Assembly: GCA_045039925.1 (NCBI GenBank)
Contig: CP108400.1
Location: forward strand, 5,518,001-5,582,000
Source: Yinghuangia sp045039925
Lineage (GTDB): Bacteria > Actinomycetota > Actinomycetes > Streptomycetales > Streptomycetaceae
Length of the DNA: 64,000 nucleotides
Reading direction: 5' to 3'
The translations under genes were made by a program, and so were the position numbers. The notes below the pieces were generated by a model, which had not been told where the DNA came from, did no database searches, and was given only the letters and a program-made list of their open reading frames with translations. Of the stretch, positions 29,695 through 38,239 are shown piece after piece; the first letter of the stretch is position 1; each line of letters starts with the position of its first letter.

Positions 29695-29745
29695 CCGACC
29701 GTCCTGACCGACCGTCCTGACCGCCGTCCTCACCGACCTTCCGCC
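29695..29745. repeat. Degenerate 13-bp direct repeats (GACCGACCGTCCT)
   Basis: GACCGACCGTCCT occurs twice in tandem, then decays (GACCGCCGTCCTCACCGACC) between two convergent genes. One of several short intergenic arrays in this window. Confidence 0.6.
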
Positions 29746-29770
29746 CGGCCGGTCCGGTCCGTACGGCCGG

Positions 29771-31093
29771 TCAGTCCGGACGCGGGCCGGTGTACGTGCC
29801 GGTCGGGCGGAAGCGGTGCGGCTTGGCCTGGTACTCCTCCAGGGCGTGGGCGATCCAGCCCGCGGTCCGCCCGACCACGAAGACCCCCTCGCCCGCGTCG
29901 GCCGGCATCGCGCAGGACAGGGCCAGCGCGGCGAGGGCCAGGTCCACGTTGGGGCGCAGCGCGGGGCGCCGGGACATGACGTCGGCAAGGTCGTCGAGAG
30001 TGCGCATGACGGGTGCGGCCTCCGGGATCTCCCGCAGGAACGCCAGCAGTTCGCGGGCCCTGACGTCGCCCTGGCGGTAGATGCCCGCCTCGTGGCCGAA
30101 GCCCGGCACCGGGACGCGCGAACGCAGGCGCTCCGAGACGACGGCCGCCGGGTCGCCGGAGGCGTGCGCCTCGGCGAGCAGCCGGTAGGCCAGCGCGCTG
30201 GCGAGGCCGTGGTGCGGGCCGTCGACCGCACCGAGGCCGGCCTGCACGACCGAGTACGGGTCGGCGCGCACCGACGCGGCGATGCGGGCGGCCGTGGTGG
30301 ACGCCGCGAGCCCGTGGTCGGCGGTGAGCACCAGGGCCGCATCCAGGGCGGCGAGCGTGGCCGGCGACGACGGGCGCACGGTCAGCCGGGGCCAGAGCCG
30401 CTCGGCGAGCGAGGGCGTCGACGTGAACGTGAACGTGGTCGTCGACGCGGGAGCGGACGCGGGAGCCCCGGTCGTCGGAGACTCGGCCACCCGGGGCGCG
30501 CTGCCCACGAGGGGCAGGGCCTCGACCATCGTGGCGAGGAGCGAACCGGCGGTGGCCGTCACGGAGTCCGCGTCCGTGGCGTACCGCAGCGGGTCCACCG
30601 CGGCGGCCGAGGCGACCGCGACCCGCATGCGGTCGATGGTGCGCGCGGACGCGGGCAGTGCGGCGACGGCCGCGCGGGCGACCGCCAGGGAGGCGGCGTC
30701 CGCCTCGAACACCTCGTCGGCGTCGAGGGATTCGCTCCACAACCAGGCCGCGACCGACTCGAAGGAGTGGGTGCGCACCAGCCGTGACACCGGCGCGCCC
30801 CGGTAGAACAGGTCGTCATCGCGGATGAGGGTGAGGGCGGTGCGGACCTCCTCCAGGGCGGGGGAGCCGCCTCGCCCGCGGCCCGCACGCCGGGCGACCG
30901 CGTCGACCTCGTCGGGCGCGAACAGGCTGGTACGGCCGTCTTCGGCACGCACGCTGGTCAGCAGCCCGCGGCTCACGTACGCGTAGACCGTCTCGACCTT
31001 GACCCCCAGCCGGCGCGCGACCGCGTCCGCGGTGAGCCGGTGTGCCGGCTGCTCTGCGGGCCGTTCCGGGGGCCGTCCTTCGGTGGAAACCAT
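29771..31093 (-). CDS. Citrate synthase-like protein with N-terminal MerR-type HTH
   Basis: A 440-residue fusion. Residues about 19-60 form an excisionase/MerR-like helix-turn-helix (LTADAVARRLGVKVETVYAYV then SRGLL). The rest is a citrate synthase domain with the catalytic-histidine segments GPHHGLASA and VPGFGHEAGIY and the catalytic-aspartate strand RPNVDLALAAL. It probably condenses acetyl- or propionyl-CoA with oxaloacetate, or has become a regulator. A low-complexity insert (TTTFTFTSTPS) lies mid-protein. It is divergent from a second citrate synthase; the 200-bp gap contains a perfect 17-bp palindrome that its own HTH might recognise. Confidence 0.88.
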   Translation of the reverse strand: MVSTEGRPPERPAEQPAHRLTADAVARRLGVKVETVYAYVSRGLLTSVRAEDGRTSLFAPDEVDAVARRAGRGRGGSPALEEVRTALTLIRDDDLFYRGAPVSRLVRTHSFESVAAWLWSESLDADEVFEADAASLAVARAAVAALPASARTIDRMRVAVASAAAVDPLRYATDADSVTATAGSLLATMVEALPLVGSAPRVAESPTTGAPASAPASTTTFTFTSTPSLAERLWPRLTVRPSSPATLAALDAALVLTADHGLAASTTAARIAASVRADPYSVVQAGLGAVDGPHHGLASALAYRLLAEAHASGDPAAVVSERLRSRVPVPGFGHEAGIYRQGDVRARELLAFLREIPEAAPVMRTLDDLADVMSRRPALRPNVDLALAALALSCAMPADAGEGVFVVGRTAGWIAHALEEYQAKPHRFRPTGTYTGPRPD

Positions 31094-31108
31094 GGCTCCA
31101 GACTCTCA

Positions 31109-31125
31109 CATTGACTCGATCAATG
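31109..31125. promoter_or_regulatory. CATTGA-N5-TCAATG palindrome, candidate operator
   Basis: CATTGACTCGATCAATG is a perfect inverted repeat with 6-bp arms, 15 bp upstream of the HTH-citrate synthase start and in the shared promoter region of the two divergent citrate synthase genes. An operator role is inferred. Confidence 0.5.
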
Positions 31126-31234
31126 TTGACGATCGCAAGGTTGCCCGGGAGAGTCGCAAGTACCCGCGGAACCAGCGGGATTCGCCCAGGACCCGCCGGC
31201 CGCGCCGATCTGGCCCGCAGGCGGGGTCAGCCAC

Positions 31235-31278
31235 CGGGATCCGCCACCGGAACCCACCACCCGAACCCACCATCGGAA
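31235..31278. repeat. Three direct repeats CCACCGGAACCCA
   Basis: Three successive near-copies (CCACCGGAACCCA, CCACCCGAACCCA, CCATCGGAATCC) end a few bases before the ribosome site of the second citrate synthase, in its probable leader. Confidence 0.55.
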
Positions 31279-31293
31279 TCCGAAGGGGTCGCC

Positions 31294-32490
31294 ATGACTG
31301 CCACCGCAGGACCGGCCGCCGCATCGCCCGCCGGGCCGCGCCGCGACACGATCGTCGAGGTGCCGCGCGGACTCGCCGGAGTCGTCGTCACCGACACCTC
31401 GATCGGCGACGTACGCGGCCGCGAGGGCTTCTACCACTACCGCGAGTACTCCGCCGTCGACCTGGCCGAGCACCGCGCCTTCGAGGACGTGTGGCACCTG
31501 ATGCTGCGCGGCACCCTGCCGGACGCCGTCGAGCGGGCCCGGTTCGCCCGCGAGGTCGCGCCGCTGCGCCGCGTGCCGCAGAGCGTGCTGCCGCTGCTCG
31601 CACCCGTCGCCGACGCGACGCGCGGGGACGGTCCCCTCGCGGGGGTGAAGGCGCTGCTGCCGCTGGTCGGCGCCGCCTACGGCATGCGCCCGCTCTACGA
31701 CGCGACACCGCGCCGCCGCCAGGACGACGCGCTTTCGCTGGCCGCCGTCGTGCCGACGCTGATCGCCGCGCTGCACCGGCTCCAGCAGGGCGGGCAGCCG
31801 CTGGAACCGCGCGACGACCTGGGGTACGCCGCCAACTACCTCTACCTGGTGACCGGCGCCGAGCCGGACGCGGCCCGGACCAAGGCCGTCGAGGCCTACC
31901 TGGTCTCCACCGTCGACCACGGCTTCAACGCCTCGACCTTCACCGGCCGCGTCATCGCGTCCACCGGCGCCGACCTCGCGTCCTGTGTCGCGGGAGCCCT
32001 CGGCGCGCTGACCGGGCCGCTGCACGGCGGCGCGCCCAGCCGCGCGCTCGACACGCTGGACGCGATCGGCACGCCCGACCGGGCGCGCGCGTGGATCACC
32101 GACCGCGTCCTGGCCGGCGAGCGCATCATGGGCTTCGGCCACCCGGTCTACCGGACCGAGGACCCGCGCGCCCGCATGCTGCGCGGCATCGCGTACGGAC
32201 TCGGCGGCCCGCTGGTCGACTTCGCCGCGCAGGTCGAACGCGAGGTGGTCGCCGTGCTCGCGGACCTCAAGCCGGGCCGCGAACTGCACACCAATGTCGA
32301 GTTCTGGGCCGGGGTCGTGATGGAGCTGTGCGGGCTGCCGCGCGCGATGTTCACCCCGACGTTCGCGGCGAGCCGCGTGGTGGGCTGGACCACGCACGCG
32401 CTGGAGCAGGCCGCCGACACCAAGATCATCCGCCCGGCCGCGCGGTACGTCGGGGCGCCCGCCCCGCAGCGGGTCCCCGCCCTCGCCTGA
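31294..32490 (+). CDS. Citrate synthase family protein (Glu in place of catalytic Asp)
   Basis: About 398 residues. It has the citrate synthase landmarks PRGLAGVVVTDTSIGDVRG at the N-terminus, LHGGAPS and MGFGHPVYRTEDPRAR for the two catalytic histidines, and LHTNVEFWAGVVME at the strand where citrate synthases have the catalytic aspartate (NVDF). Here the residue is glutamate. It may be a 2-methylcitrate or citrate synthase paralogue with altered chemistry. The ATG at 31294 follows CGAAGGGG. It is divergent from the HTH-containing homologue, so the pair may form a mixed enzyme or a regulated set. Confidence 0.9.
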   Translation: MTATAGPAAASPAGPRRDTIVEVPRGLAGVVVTDTSIGDVRGREGFYHYREYSAVDLAEHRAFEDVWHLMLRGTLPDAVERARFAREVAPLRRVPQSVLPLLAPVADATRGDGPLAGVKALLPLVGAAYGMRPLYDATPRRRQDDALSLAAVVPTLIAALHRLQQGGQPLEPRDDLGYAANYLYLVTGAEPDAARTKAVEAYLVSTVDHGFNASTFTGRVIASTGADLASCVAGALGALTGPLHGGAPSRALDTLDAIGTPDRARAWITDRVLAGERIMGFGHPVYRTEDPRARMLRGIAYGLGGPLVDFAAQVEREVVAVLADLKPGRELHTNVEFWAGVVMELCGLPRAMFTPTFAASRVVGWTTHALEQAADTKIIRPAARYVGAPAPQRVPALA

Positions 32491-32497
32491 CCGCCGC

Positions 32498-32562
32498 CGC
32501 CCGTCACCGCCGCCCGTCACCGCCGCCCGTCACCGCTGCCCGTCACCGCTGCCCGTCACCCC
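32498..32562. repeat. Tandem array, five 13-bp units
   Basis: Five head-to-tail units of (C/T)GCCCGTCACCGC start 8 bp after the citrate synthase stop. The last unit is slightly diverged. No hairpin-forming ability is obvious. Confidence 0.85.
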
Positions 32563-32630
32563 GCCGGACGCCGCCGCGGATGCCTGGGCAGTCGGCGGAA
32601 TGTCCGGTAGAAAGTCGCTGCGGATCACGT

Positions 32631-32647
32631 CCGGAAAAAAGTTCCGG
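32631..32647. promoter_or_regulatory. CCGGAA-N5-TTCCGG inverted repeat upstream of ECF sigma gene
   Basis: A perfect 6-bp-arm palindrome with an A-rich spacer 63 bp before the sigma factor start. GGAA/TTCC resembles the -35 core of many ECF promoters, so it may overlap an autoregulated promoter. Confidence 0.4.
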
Positions 32648-32709
32648 CGAGGTGTAACACGATCGGGTGCTTGTGGCCTCTCCCATGCGTACAACCGAAG
32701 GGGGAGCCC

Positions 32710-33225
32710 GTGGCGAGCACGGCGAAGGCGTCGGTGGAAGCGGACTATCTGGAGTTCGCCGCCGCACGCAGCAGCGCCCTGTTCAGGATCGCATGCCTGC
32801 TGACCGGTGACTGGCACCTGGCCGAGGACCTGGTGCAGGAGACGCTCGGCAAGGTGTACGTGTCGTGGCGCCGCGTCAGCGCGGCCGACTCGCCGTCCGC
32901 CTATGCCGACGCCATCCTCGTACGAACGTTCCTGTCATATCGGCGCAAGCGCAGTTCCAGCGAGATGCCCACGGGCTCGTTGCCGGACCGCGGTTACGCC
33001 GCGGACGATCCCGGACTGCGGCTCACGCTGCTCGACGGGCTCGCCCGACTGCCGGAGCGCGACCGGGCCGTGCTGATCCTGCGCTACTGGGAGGACCGCT
33101 CGGTCGAGGAGGCGGCGGAAGCCCTCCGCATGTCGCCGGGGACCGTACGCGTGCGCTCGCTGCGTGCCCTGCGCCGCCTGCGCCGCCTGCTCGGCGACCA
33201 GCTCCCGCAGCTCGCCGAGTGCTGA
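32710..33225 (+). CDS. SigE-family ECF RNA polymerase sigma factor
   Basis: About 171 residues with the two ECF domains: region 2 (YLEFAAARSSALFRIACLLTGD, then HLAEDLVQETLGKVYVSW) and region 4 (LPERDRAVLILRYWEDRSVEEAAEALRMSPGTVR) with its promoter -35 recognition HTH. It matches the actinobacterial SigE-family group. The GTG at 32710 is preceded by AAGGGGGAG. The next gene, 82 bp downstream, encodes a one-helix membrane protein that could control it. No zinc-binding anti-sigma motif is seen there. Confidence 0.92.
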   Translation: MASTAKASVEADYLEFAAARSSALFRIACLLTGDWHLAEDLVQETLGKVYVSWRRVSAADSPSAYADAILVRTFLSYRRKRSSSEMPTGSLPDRGYAADDPGLRLTLLDGLARLPERDRAVLILRYWEDRSVEEAAEALRMSPGTVRVRSLRALRRLRRLLGDQLPQLAEC

Positions 33226-33307
33226 CCGGGCTGTCACCCGCCCGCCCGCCACACCACCCCCATCGGACCCTCAGCTGACCGGCGAACCCGGAGAACGGTG
33301 ACCGACC

Positions 33308-34618
33308 ATGCCAGAACACCCCAGGAACGACGAGGGTGACAGCACGTTCGAGCGCGGCCTCCCCGGCGCGCTGCGCGCGGCGTCCGACGACTTCCCCGCA
33401 CCGAGCGCCGATCTGGTCGGCCGTGGCCACCGGCGCGGGAGGGGCCTGCGGCGCACCCGCAACCTCCGGATCGGCGTCGCCGCCACCGCGCTGACGGCGG
33501 TGGTGCTCGGGGGGACGTACGCGGTCGTCGGGACCGTCGGCGACGGAGGCGAGCCCACGTCCCTGGCAGCGCCGGTGCCGTCCGCTCCCGCCTCCGCCTC
33601 CGCCCCCGCATCCGGCCCGGCCGCCGCCGAGGTGCCGCCGGTGGACGGCGCGACGATGCTCGCGAACCTCAAGAGCCTGCTGCCGCCCGGCGGTTCGTAC
33701 TCGTCCGAGACCAGCCGCGGCACCGTACGAGAGCCGGAAAGTCCGTACGCCGGCGGGAGCGCGGGCCTGATCTACAAGAACGCCGACGGCACCAGTGGCG
33801 TCGGCGTGAGCGTCGCCCGAGGAGGCGGCGACGGCCAATGCCCGCCGATCCAGGTCGCACCGCACTCCGAGTGCAACAGCCAGAAGCTGCCCGACGGTTC
33901 GACGCTGGTCAGTTCCAAGAGCTTCACGTACCAGAGCAAGAACACCGGCCAGAAGTACTGGTACGCCGTCATGACGTACCCCAACGGCGTCTCGGTGTCG
34001 GTCGGGGCCTATGGGGGCGGCGGCGAGAAGGCGACCACGAGCCCGGTCGCACCGGTCCTCACCATCGACCAGATCAAGGCCGTCGCGCAGAGCGGCACCT
34101 GGGCCGCGGCGGTCGCCTCGGTGGCGAGCCAGACTCCGGCGCCGTCGGCGCCCGTGGGCGTACCCGGCCAGCCGTCCGGGAACGAGATCCTGACGTTGCT
34201 CAAGACCTTCCTGCCGCGGGCCGCGACGATCACGAACGAGTTCAGCCAGCCCGGCTACGCGACCTTCGTCATGGACGACGGCAAGGGGAAGTCGGCCGTC
34301 GGCATCAACGTGCAGGCGAAGATGGCCGAGGAGCTCGACGGCAGGATGACGTGTGCCGCGCTCCAAATCACCGTGACCTCCTGCACCGAGCAGTCGCTCC
34401 CGTCCGGCCACAAGTTGCTGCTCACCAAGCGTCCTTCCGAGAAGGGCGGCAAGGCCGTCGTGTGGGGGGCCGAGCTGCTGCGTTCGGACGGCCTGCGGAT
34501 CGTGGTCTCCTCGGTGAACTCGTATTCGGAGGCCGCCGCGCCCACGCGCACCGAGCCCGCGCTGGACCTGGACCGGCTGATGGCGGTGGCGATCGACGAG
34601 CGGTGGGCCCAGCTGTAG
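33308..34618 (+). CDS. Single-span membrane protein downstream of ECF sigma (possible regulator)
   Basis: A 436-residue protein. About 55 cytoplasmic residues (rich in charged residues, with RRGRGLRRTRNLR just before the membrane) lead into one transmembrane helix (IGVAATALTAVVLGGTYAVVG), then a Ser/Ala/Pro linker and a ~340-residue extracellular part. The outer part appears to contain two related halves: DGATMLANLKSLLPPG/LLPPGGSY and GNEILTLLKTFLPRAAT both begin similar segments. The layout is that of an anti-sigma-like partner, but HxxxCxxC is absent. Function is not recognised. A bidirectional terminator separates it from the cupin gene. Confidence 0.72.
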   Translation: MPEHPRNDEGDSTFERGLPGALRAASDDFPAPSADLVGRGHRRGRGLRRTRNLRIGVAATALTAVVLGGTYAVVGTVGDGGEPTSLAAPVPSAPASASAPASGPAAAEVPPVDGATMLANLKSLLPPGGSYSSETSRGTVREPESPYAGGSAGLIYKNADGTSGVGVSVARGGGDGQCPPIQVAPHSECNSQKLPDGSTLVSSKSFTYQSKNTGQKYWYAVMTYPNGVSVSVGAYGGGGEKATTSPVAPVLTIDQIKAVAQSGTWAAAVASVASQTPAPSAPVGVPGQPSGNEILTLLKTFLPRAATITNEFSQPGYATFVMDDGKGKSAVGINVQAKMAEELDGRMTCAALQITVTSCTEQSLPSGHKLLLTKRPSEKGGKAVVWGAELLRSDGLRIVVSSVNSYSEAAAPTRTEPALDLDRLMAVAIDERWAQL

Positions 34619-34660
34619 AGAGCCCCGCCCGGTAGGACCACCCGCCCGGTGGCAACCCCG

Positions 34661-34706
34661 GCCCGGTGACCGGTCGGCCCCGAACGGGGGCGACCGGTCA
34701 CCGGGC
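34661..34706. terminator. Bidirectional hairpin terminator
   Basis: A long stem (GCCCGGTGACCGGTCG pairing with CGACCGGTCACCGGGC, plus inner GC pairs) sits between two convergent genes. Confidence 0.85.
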
Positions 34707-34723
34707 CGACACCCGTGCCCCGG

Positions 34724-35089
34724 CTACTCGCCGTCGCGGTGCACGGTCTCCGGTGCGAAGCCCGGCAGGCACACCGCGACGTAGTCGGCGCCGTCCGCGC
34801 CGCGTGTGCTGTAGCGGACCCATTCGCCCGCCTTGGTGTGGATGCCCTGGCCCGCCGCGACCTCCTGCGAGCCGCCCTGGTACTCCACGGTCAGGACGCC
34901 GCGGAGCACCACGGTGTACTCGTCGAACTCCGGGGTCTGGCCGGGCTCCTCCCAGCCGCCCGGCGAGCTCATGTGGGCGATGCTCAGCCCGCTCTCGCCG
35001 GTGTTGACCCGGCCCACGTACTCGCGGATGATCTTGGGAATGTTGCCGGCCGCCTCGACGACGGTCGGCTTTTCGATGAAGTTGGGCAT
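34724..35089 (-). CDS. Cupin-domain protein
   Basis: A 121-residue single-domain cupin. The beta-barrel pattern is seen in EFDEYTVVLRGVLTVEYQGG and AGQGIHTKAGEWVRYSTRG. The usual two-His metal motif is partly missing (EFDEYT in place of HxHxxxE), so the metal site may be atypical. The ATG at 35089 is the start that gives the family's length. It is divergent from the RNA ligase gene (69 bp apart). The substrate is unknown. Confidence 0.8.
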   Translation of the reverse strand: MPNFIEKPTVVEAAGNIPKIIREYVGRVNTGESGLSIAHMSSPGGWEEPGQTPEFDEYTVVLRGVLTVEYQGGSQEVAAGQGIHTKAGEWVRYSTRGADGADYVAVCLPGFAPETVHRDGE

Positions 35090-35158
35090 GCGGACATCAT
35101 CACCCGCCGACCGGAAAACCGTTGGCTGGGGGGTCCGGACGGGTGTCACGCTGCGGAC

Positions 35159-36241
35159 ATGTCCACACTGCGGGTAACCGCCGAGCGGTTGACCATACAC
35201 ACCCACCCCAATGCGGATGCGCTCGAACTCGCGCAGGTCGGGCTGTACCGTGCCGTCGTGGCCAAGGGCCAGTACCAGGACGGCGATTGGGCCGTCTACA
35301 TACCCGAGCAGTCGGTGCTGCCCGCCGAGCTGATCGACGAACTCGGCCTGACCGGACGGCTCGCGGGAGCCGACAAGAACCGCGTCAAGGCGATCCGGCT
35401 GCGCGGCGAGCTGTCCCAGGGCATCGTGTGCCGTCCCCGGGCGGTGGCCGGGACCGACCTCGCGGCGGCGCACGCCGACGCCCGCGACTTCGCCGCCGAC
35501 CTCGGGATCGTCAAGTGGGTGCCGCCGATCCCCGTGCACATGAGCGGCGACGTAGTGGCCGCGCCGGACCTGCTGCCGTGGATCGACATCGAGAACATCA
35601 AGCGCTACCCCGGCCTGTTCGCCGCGGGCGAGCAGGTGGTCGCGACCGAGAAGATCCACGGCACCGCCTGCCTCTACACGCTCACCCCCGACGGGGACTT
35701 CGTGTCCTCGAAGGGGTTCGGCGCCAAGGGCCTGGCGCTGGTCCGCTCCGAGCGGAACCTGTACTGGCGCGCCGTGCTGGGGCACCGCGTCCCCGAGGCC
35801 GCCGCGAAGCTCGCGGCGATCTTCGGCGCGGAGCGCGTCGGGATCTTCGGCGAGGTGTACGGGCAGGGCGTGCAGGACCTTCCGTACGGCGCCAAGGGCG
35901 GGGCCGAACTTCCCGGCTACGCGGTCTTCGACGTGTCCTTCTCCGACGCGTCCGGCGCGCTGCGCTGGGTCGACGCCGAGGAACTGCCCGACGTGCTGGG
36001 CGGACTGTCGGTGCGGCTGCCGGTCGTACCGCGCCTGTACGCCGGGCCGTACGACGAGGCCGCCCTGGTCGCCCTTGCCGAAGGCCGCGAGACGGTCTCC
36101 GGCACCGCCGCCCACCTGCGCGAGGGCCTGGTGGTACGCCCCGCGCGCGAGCGGCGCAGCGACGTGACCGGCACCCGGGCCGTCGGAAAACTGGTGTCCG
36201 ACGGCTACCTGACCCGAAAGGGCGGAACCGAGTACGAGTGA
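35159..36241 (+). CDS. RNA ligase, DraRnl/Rnl5 type
   Basis: A 360-residue member of the DRB0094 RNA ligase family (Deinococcus DraRnl), nick-sealing ATP-dependent enzymes. An N-terminal OB-type domain (about 1-130) precedes the nucleotidyltransferase core. The adenylated lysine is in TEKIHGT (K at about 165), followed by FGEVYGQGVQDL (motif III area), AHLREGLVVRP (motif IV) and KLVSDGYLTRK (motif V). It would seal RNA 3'-OH ends, possibly in RNA repair, but no phosphatase/kinase partner is adjacent. The ATG at 35159 gives the family N-terminus. Confidence 0.93.
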   Translation: MSTLRVTAERLTIHTHPNADALELAQVGLYRAVVAKGQYQDGDWAVYIPEQSVLPAELIDELGLTGRLAGADKNRVKAIRLRGELSQGIVCRPRAVAGTDLAAAHADARDFAADLGIVKWVPPIPVHMSGDVVAAPDLLPWIDIENIKRYPGLFAAGEQVVATEKIHGTACLYTLTPDGDFVSSKGFGAKGLALVRSERNLYWRAVLGHRVPEAAAKLAAIFGAERVGIFGEVYGQGVQDLPYGAKGGAELPGYAVFDVSFSDASGALRWVDAEELPDVLGGLSVRLPVVPRLYAGPYDEAALVALAEGRETVSGTAAHLREGLVVRPARERRSDVTGTRAVGKLVSDGYLTRKGGTEYE

Positions 36242-36352
36242 TACGGAGTGCCCCTTACCTCCGGGAAACGCCCGGTGACGTCCTGTGATCGGAGTCACCG
36301 GGCGGCGCCGAGATGGGAGAGGATGGCCGGGAGACGTCTGGAGAGGAATGTA

Positions 36353-36835
36353 ATGAGCATTGACCCGTCCTCGATCCCGAGGCCGAACTTCGTTCCCGCG
36401 ACCCCGGTCATCCGGCCGACGCAGGAGCTGATCAAGCAGGTCCTCACCGAGCTCGAGATCAACCACTTCGTCGACGACGAAGGGGACATCGGAGCTCCGT
36501 GGGAGGGCTTCCGCATCTACTTCATGCTCAAGGGCGAGAGCTCCGAGATCTACACGGTTCGGATGTTCCTCGACCGCGAGTTCGATGTCACCGACAAGCC
36601 GCGCATCCTCGAGATCCTCGACGACTGGCACCGGCAGTACTTCTGGCCGAAGGCGTACACGCACGTCCACGACGACGGGCGGCTGCGCGTCATCGCGGAG
36701 ACCCAGCTCGACCTCGAACCGGGCATCAACCGCGAGCTGTTCGTCTTCACGACGCGCGCGTGGGTCAGCACCTGCATCTCGTTCTCGAACTGGCTCGCGG
36801 AGCAGCTTCCGCCGGTCGAGACGCCGGAGAGCTGA
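36353..36835 (+). CDS. YbjN domain-containing protein
   Basis: A 160-residue soluble protein of the YbjN/PF10722 fold (type III secretion chaperone-like). Landmarks are VLTELEINHFVDDEGDI, WEGFRIYFML and the ILDDWHRQYFWPKAY segment, then FVFTTRAWVSTCISFSNWLAEQL. Actinobacterial copies are very conserved but of unknown function. The ATG has GGAGAGGAATGTA just upstream. It follows the RNA ligase on the same strand with 111 bp between; a hairpin-poor gap suggests its own promoter. Confidence 0.88.
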   Translation: MSIDPSSIPRPNFVPATPVIRPTQELIKQVLTELEINHFVDDEGDIGAPWEGFRIYFMLKGESSEIYTVRMFLDREFDVTDKPRILEILDDWHRQYFWPKAYTHVHDDGRLRVIAETQLDLEPGINRELFVFTTRAWVSTCISFSNWLAEQLPPVETPES

Positions 36836-36944
36836 GCGCGTCCCGGCGGCGGTCGGCCGGTCCGGCGACCGCGCGGCACGTGCGAGAGGGCGGCACCCGA
36901 CTCGGGGCCGCCCTCTCCGCCGTTCAGCGCCCTTCAGCGCCCCT

Positions 36945-38129
36945 TCAGCCCCGCAGCGTCGCCAGCCGCTCGGCGGCCTCGCGCAGGACCACCTCGCGCT
37001 TGCAGAAGGCGAACCGCACCAGCGGGCGTCCGATCTTCTGCGACTCGGGGTTGTCGTCGAAGAACACCTTCTCGGGGACCGCGACCACACCGCACAGCTC
37101 GGGCAGCTTGCGGCAGAAGTCGAGGCCGTCCTCGAAGCCGAGCGGGCTGATGTCGGTCGTGATGAAGTACGTGCCCTGCGGCCGGTACACGGTGAGCCCC
37201 GCGGCCTCCAGCCCGGAGACCAGCACGTCGCGCTTGGCCCGCATGTCGGCCGCGAACCCCTCGTAGTACGCGTCCGGGAGGCGCAGCGCCCGGGCGACGG
37301 CGGGCTGGAACGGCCCGCCCGAGACGTACGTCAGGAACTGCTTGGTGGTCCGCACCGCCGCGACCAGTTCGGGCGTCGCGCAGACCCAGCCGATCTTCCA
37401 GCCGGTGAACGAGAACGTCTTGCCCGCCGAGCTGATCGTGACGGTGCGCTCGCGCATGCCCGGCAGGGTGGCCAGCGGGATGTGCTCGCCGTCGAACACC
37501 AGGTGCTCGTACACCTCGTCGGTGATCACCAACAGGTCGTGCTCGACCGCGAGTTCCGCGACCGCGACGAGTTCCTCCCGGGTGAGCACCTTGCCGGTGG
37601 GGTTGTGCGGCGTGTTGAGCATCAGCAGGCGCGTGCGCGGCGTGACGGCGGCGCGCAGCGCGTCGATGTCGAGGTCGAACGTCGGCGGACGCAGCGGTAC
37701 GCCCACCCGCACGCCGCCCGCCATCGCGATGCACGCGGCGTACGAGTCGTAGTACGGCTCCAGCGCCACCACCTCGTCGCCCGGCTCGACGAGCGCGAGC
37801 AGCGCCGCCGCGATGGCCTCGGTGGCGCCGGTGGTGACCAGCACCTCGGTGTCCGGGTCGTACGCCGGGCCGCCCAGGTGCCCGTAGAACCGCTGCCGGT
37901 GCTCCGCGATCGCCTGCCGCAGGTCCGGGAGGCCGGGGCCGGGCGGGTACTGGTTGTGGCCGTCGCGCAGCGCCGCGACGACGGCCTCGCGGACCTCGTC
38001 CGGGCCGTCGGTGTCCGGGAACCCCTGCCCGAGGTTGATCGCGCCGGTGGTCGCGGCGAGCGCCGACATCTCGGCGAAGATCGTCGTGCCGAGGCCGTCC
38101 AGACGGCGGTTCAGCAGCGGTCGGCCCAC
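36945..38129 (-). CDS. PLP-dependent aminotransferase (class I/II, kynurenine-aminotransferase-like)
   Basis: About 394 residues of fold-type I aminotransferase. It has GAINLGQGFPDTDGP near the start, NQYPPGPGLPDLR, TTGATEAIAAALLAL, LNTPHNPTGKVL, the ITDEVYEHLVF aspartate strand that binds the pyridine nitrogen, and the PLP lysine in ISSAGKTFSFTGWKIGW. The features match the kynurenine/methionine/glutamine aminotransferase group (YbdL/CCBL-like). The GTG at 38129 is chosen; further upstream sequence is not conserved. It is divergent from DUF2617, with two operator-like repeats in the gap. Confidence 0.92.
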   Translation of the reverse strand: MGRPLLNRRLDGLGTTIFAEMSALAATTGAINLGQGFPDTDGPDEVREAVVAALRDGHNQYPPGPGLPDLRQAIAEHRQRFYGHLGGPAYDPDTEVLVTTGATEAIAAALLALVEPGDEVVALEPYYDSYAACIAMAGGVRVGVPLRPPTFDLDIDALRAAVTPRTRLLMLNTPHNPTGKVLTREELVAVAELAVEHDLLVITDEVYEHLVFDGEHIPLATLPGMRERTVTISSAGKTFSFTGWKIGWVCATPELVAAVRTTKQFLTYVSGGPFQPAVARALRLPDAYYEGFAADMRAKRDVLVSGLEAAGLTVYRPQGTYFITTDISPLGFEDGLDFCRKLPELCGVVAVPEKVFFDDNPESQKIGRPLVRFAFCKREVVLREAAERLATLRG

Positions 38130-38239
38130 GGTGGCCCCACTTCCTCTTCTGATCGGGTCTGGCAGGCGTTGACTGGGCCGGTACCGGCCCTGCCGGGATC
38201 TCTGGCGATCCTCGACCAGGCCGGTGCCAACGGTCCAGC

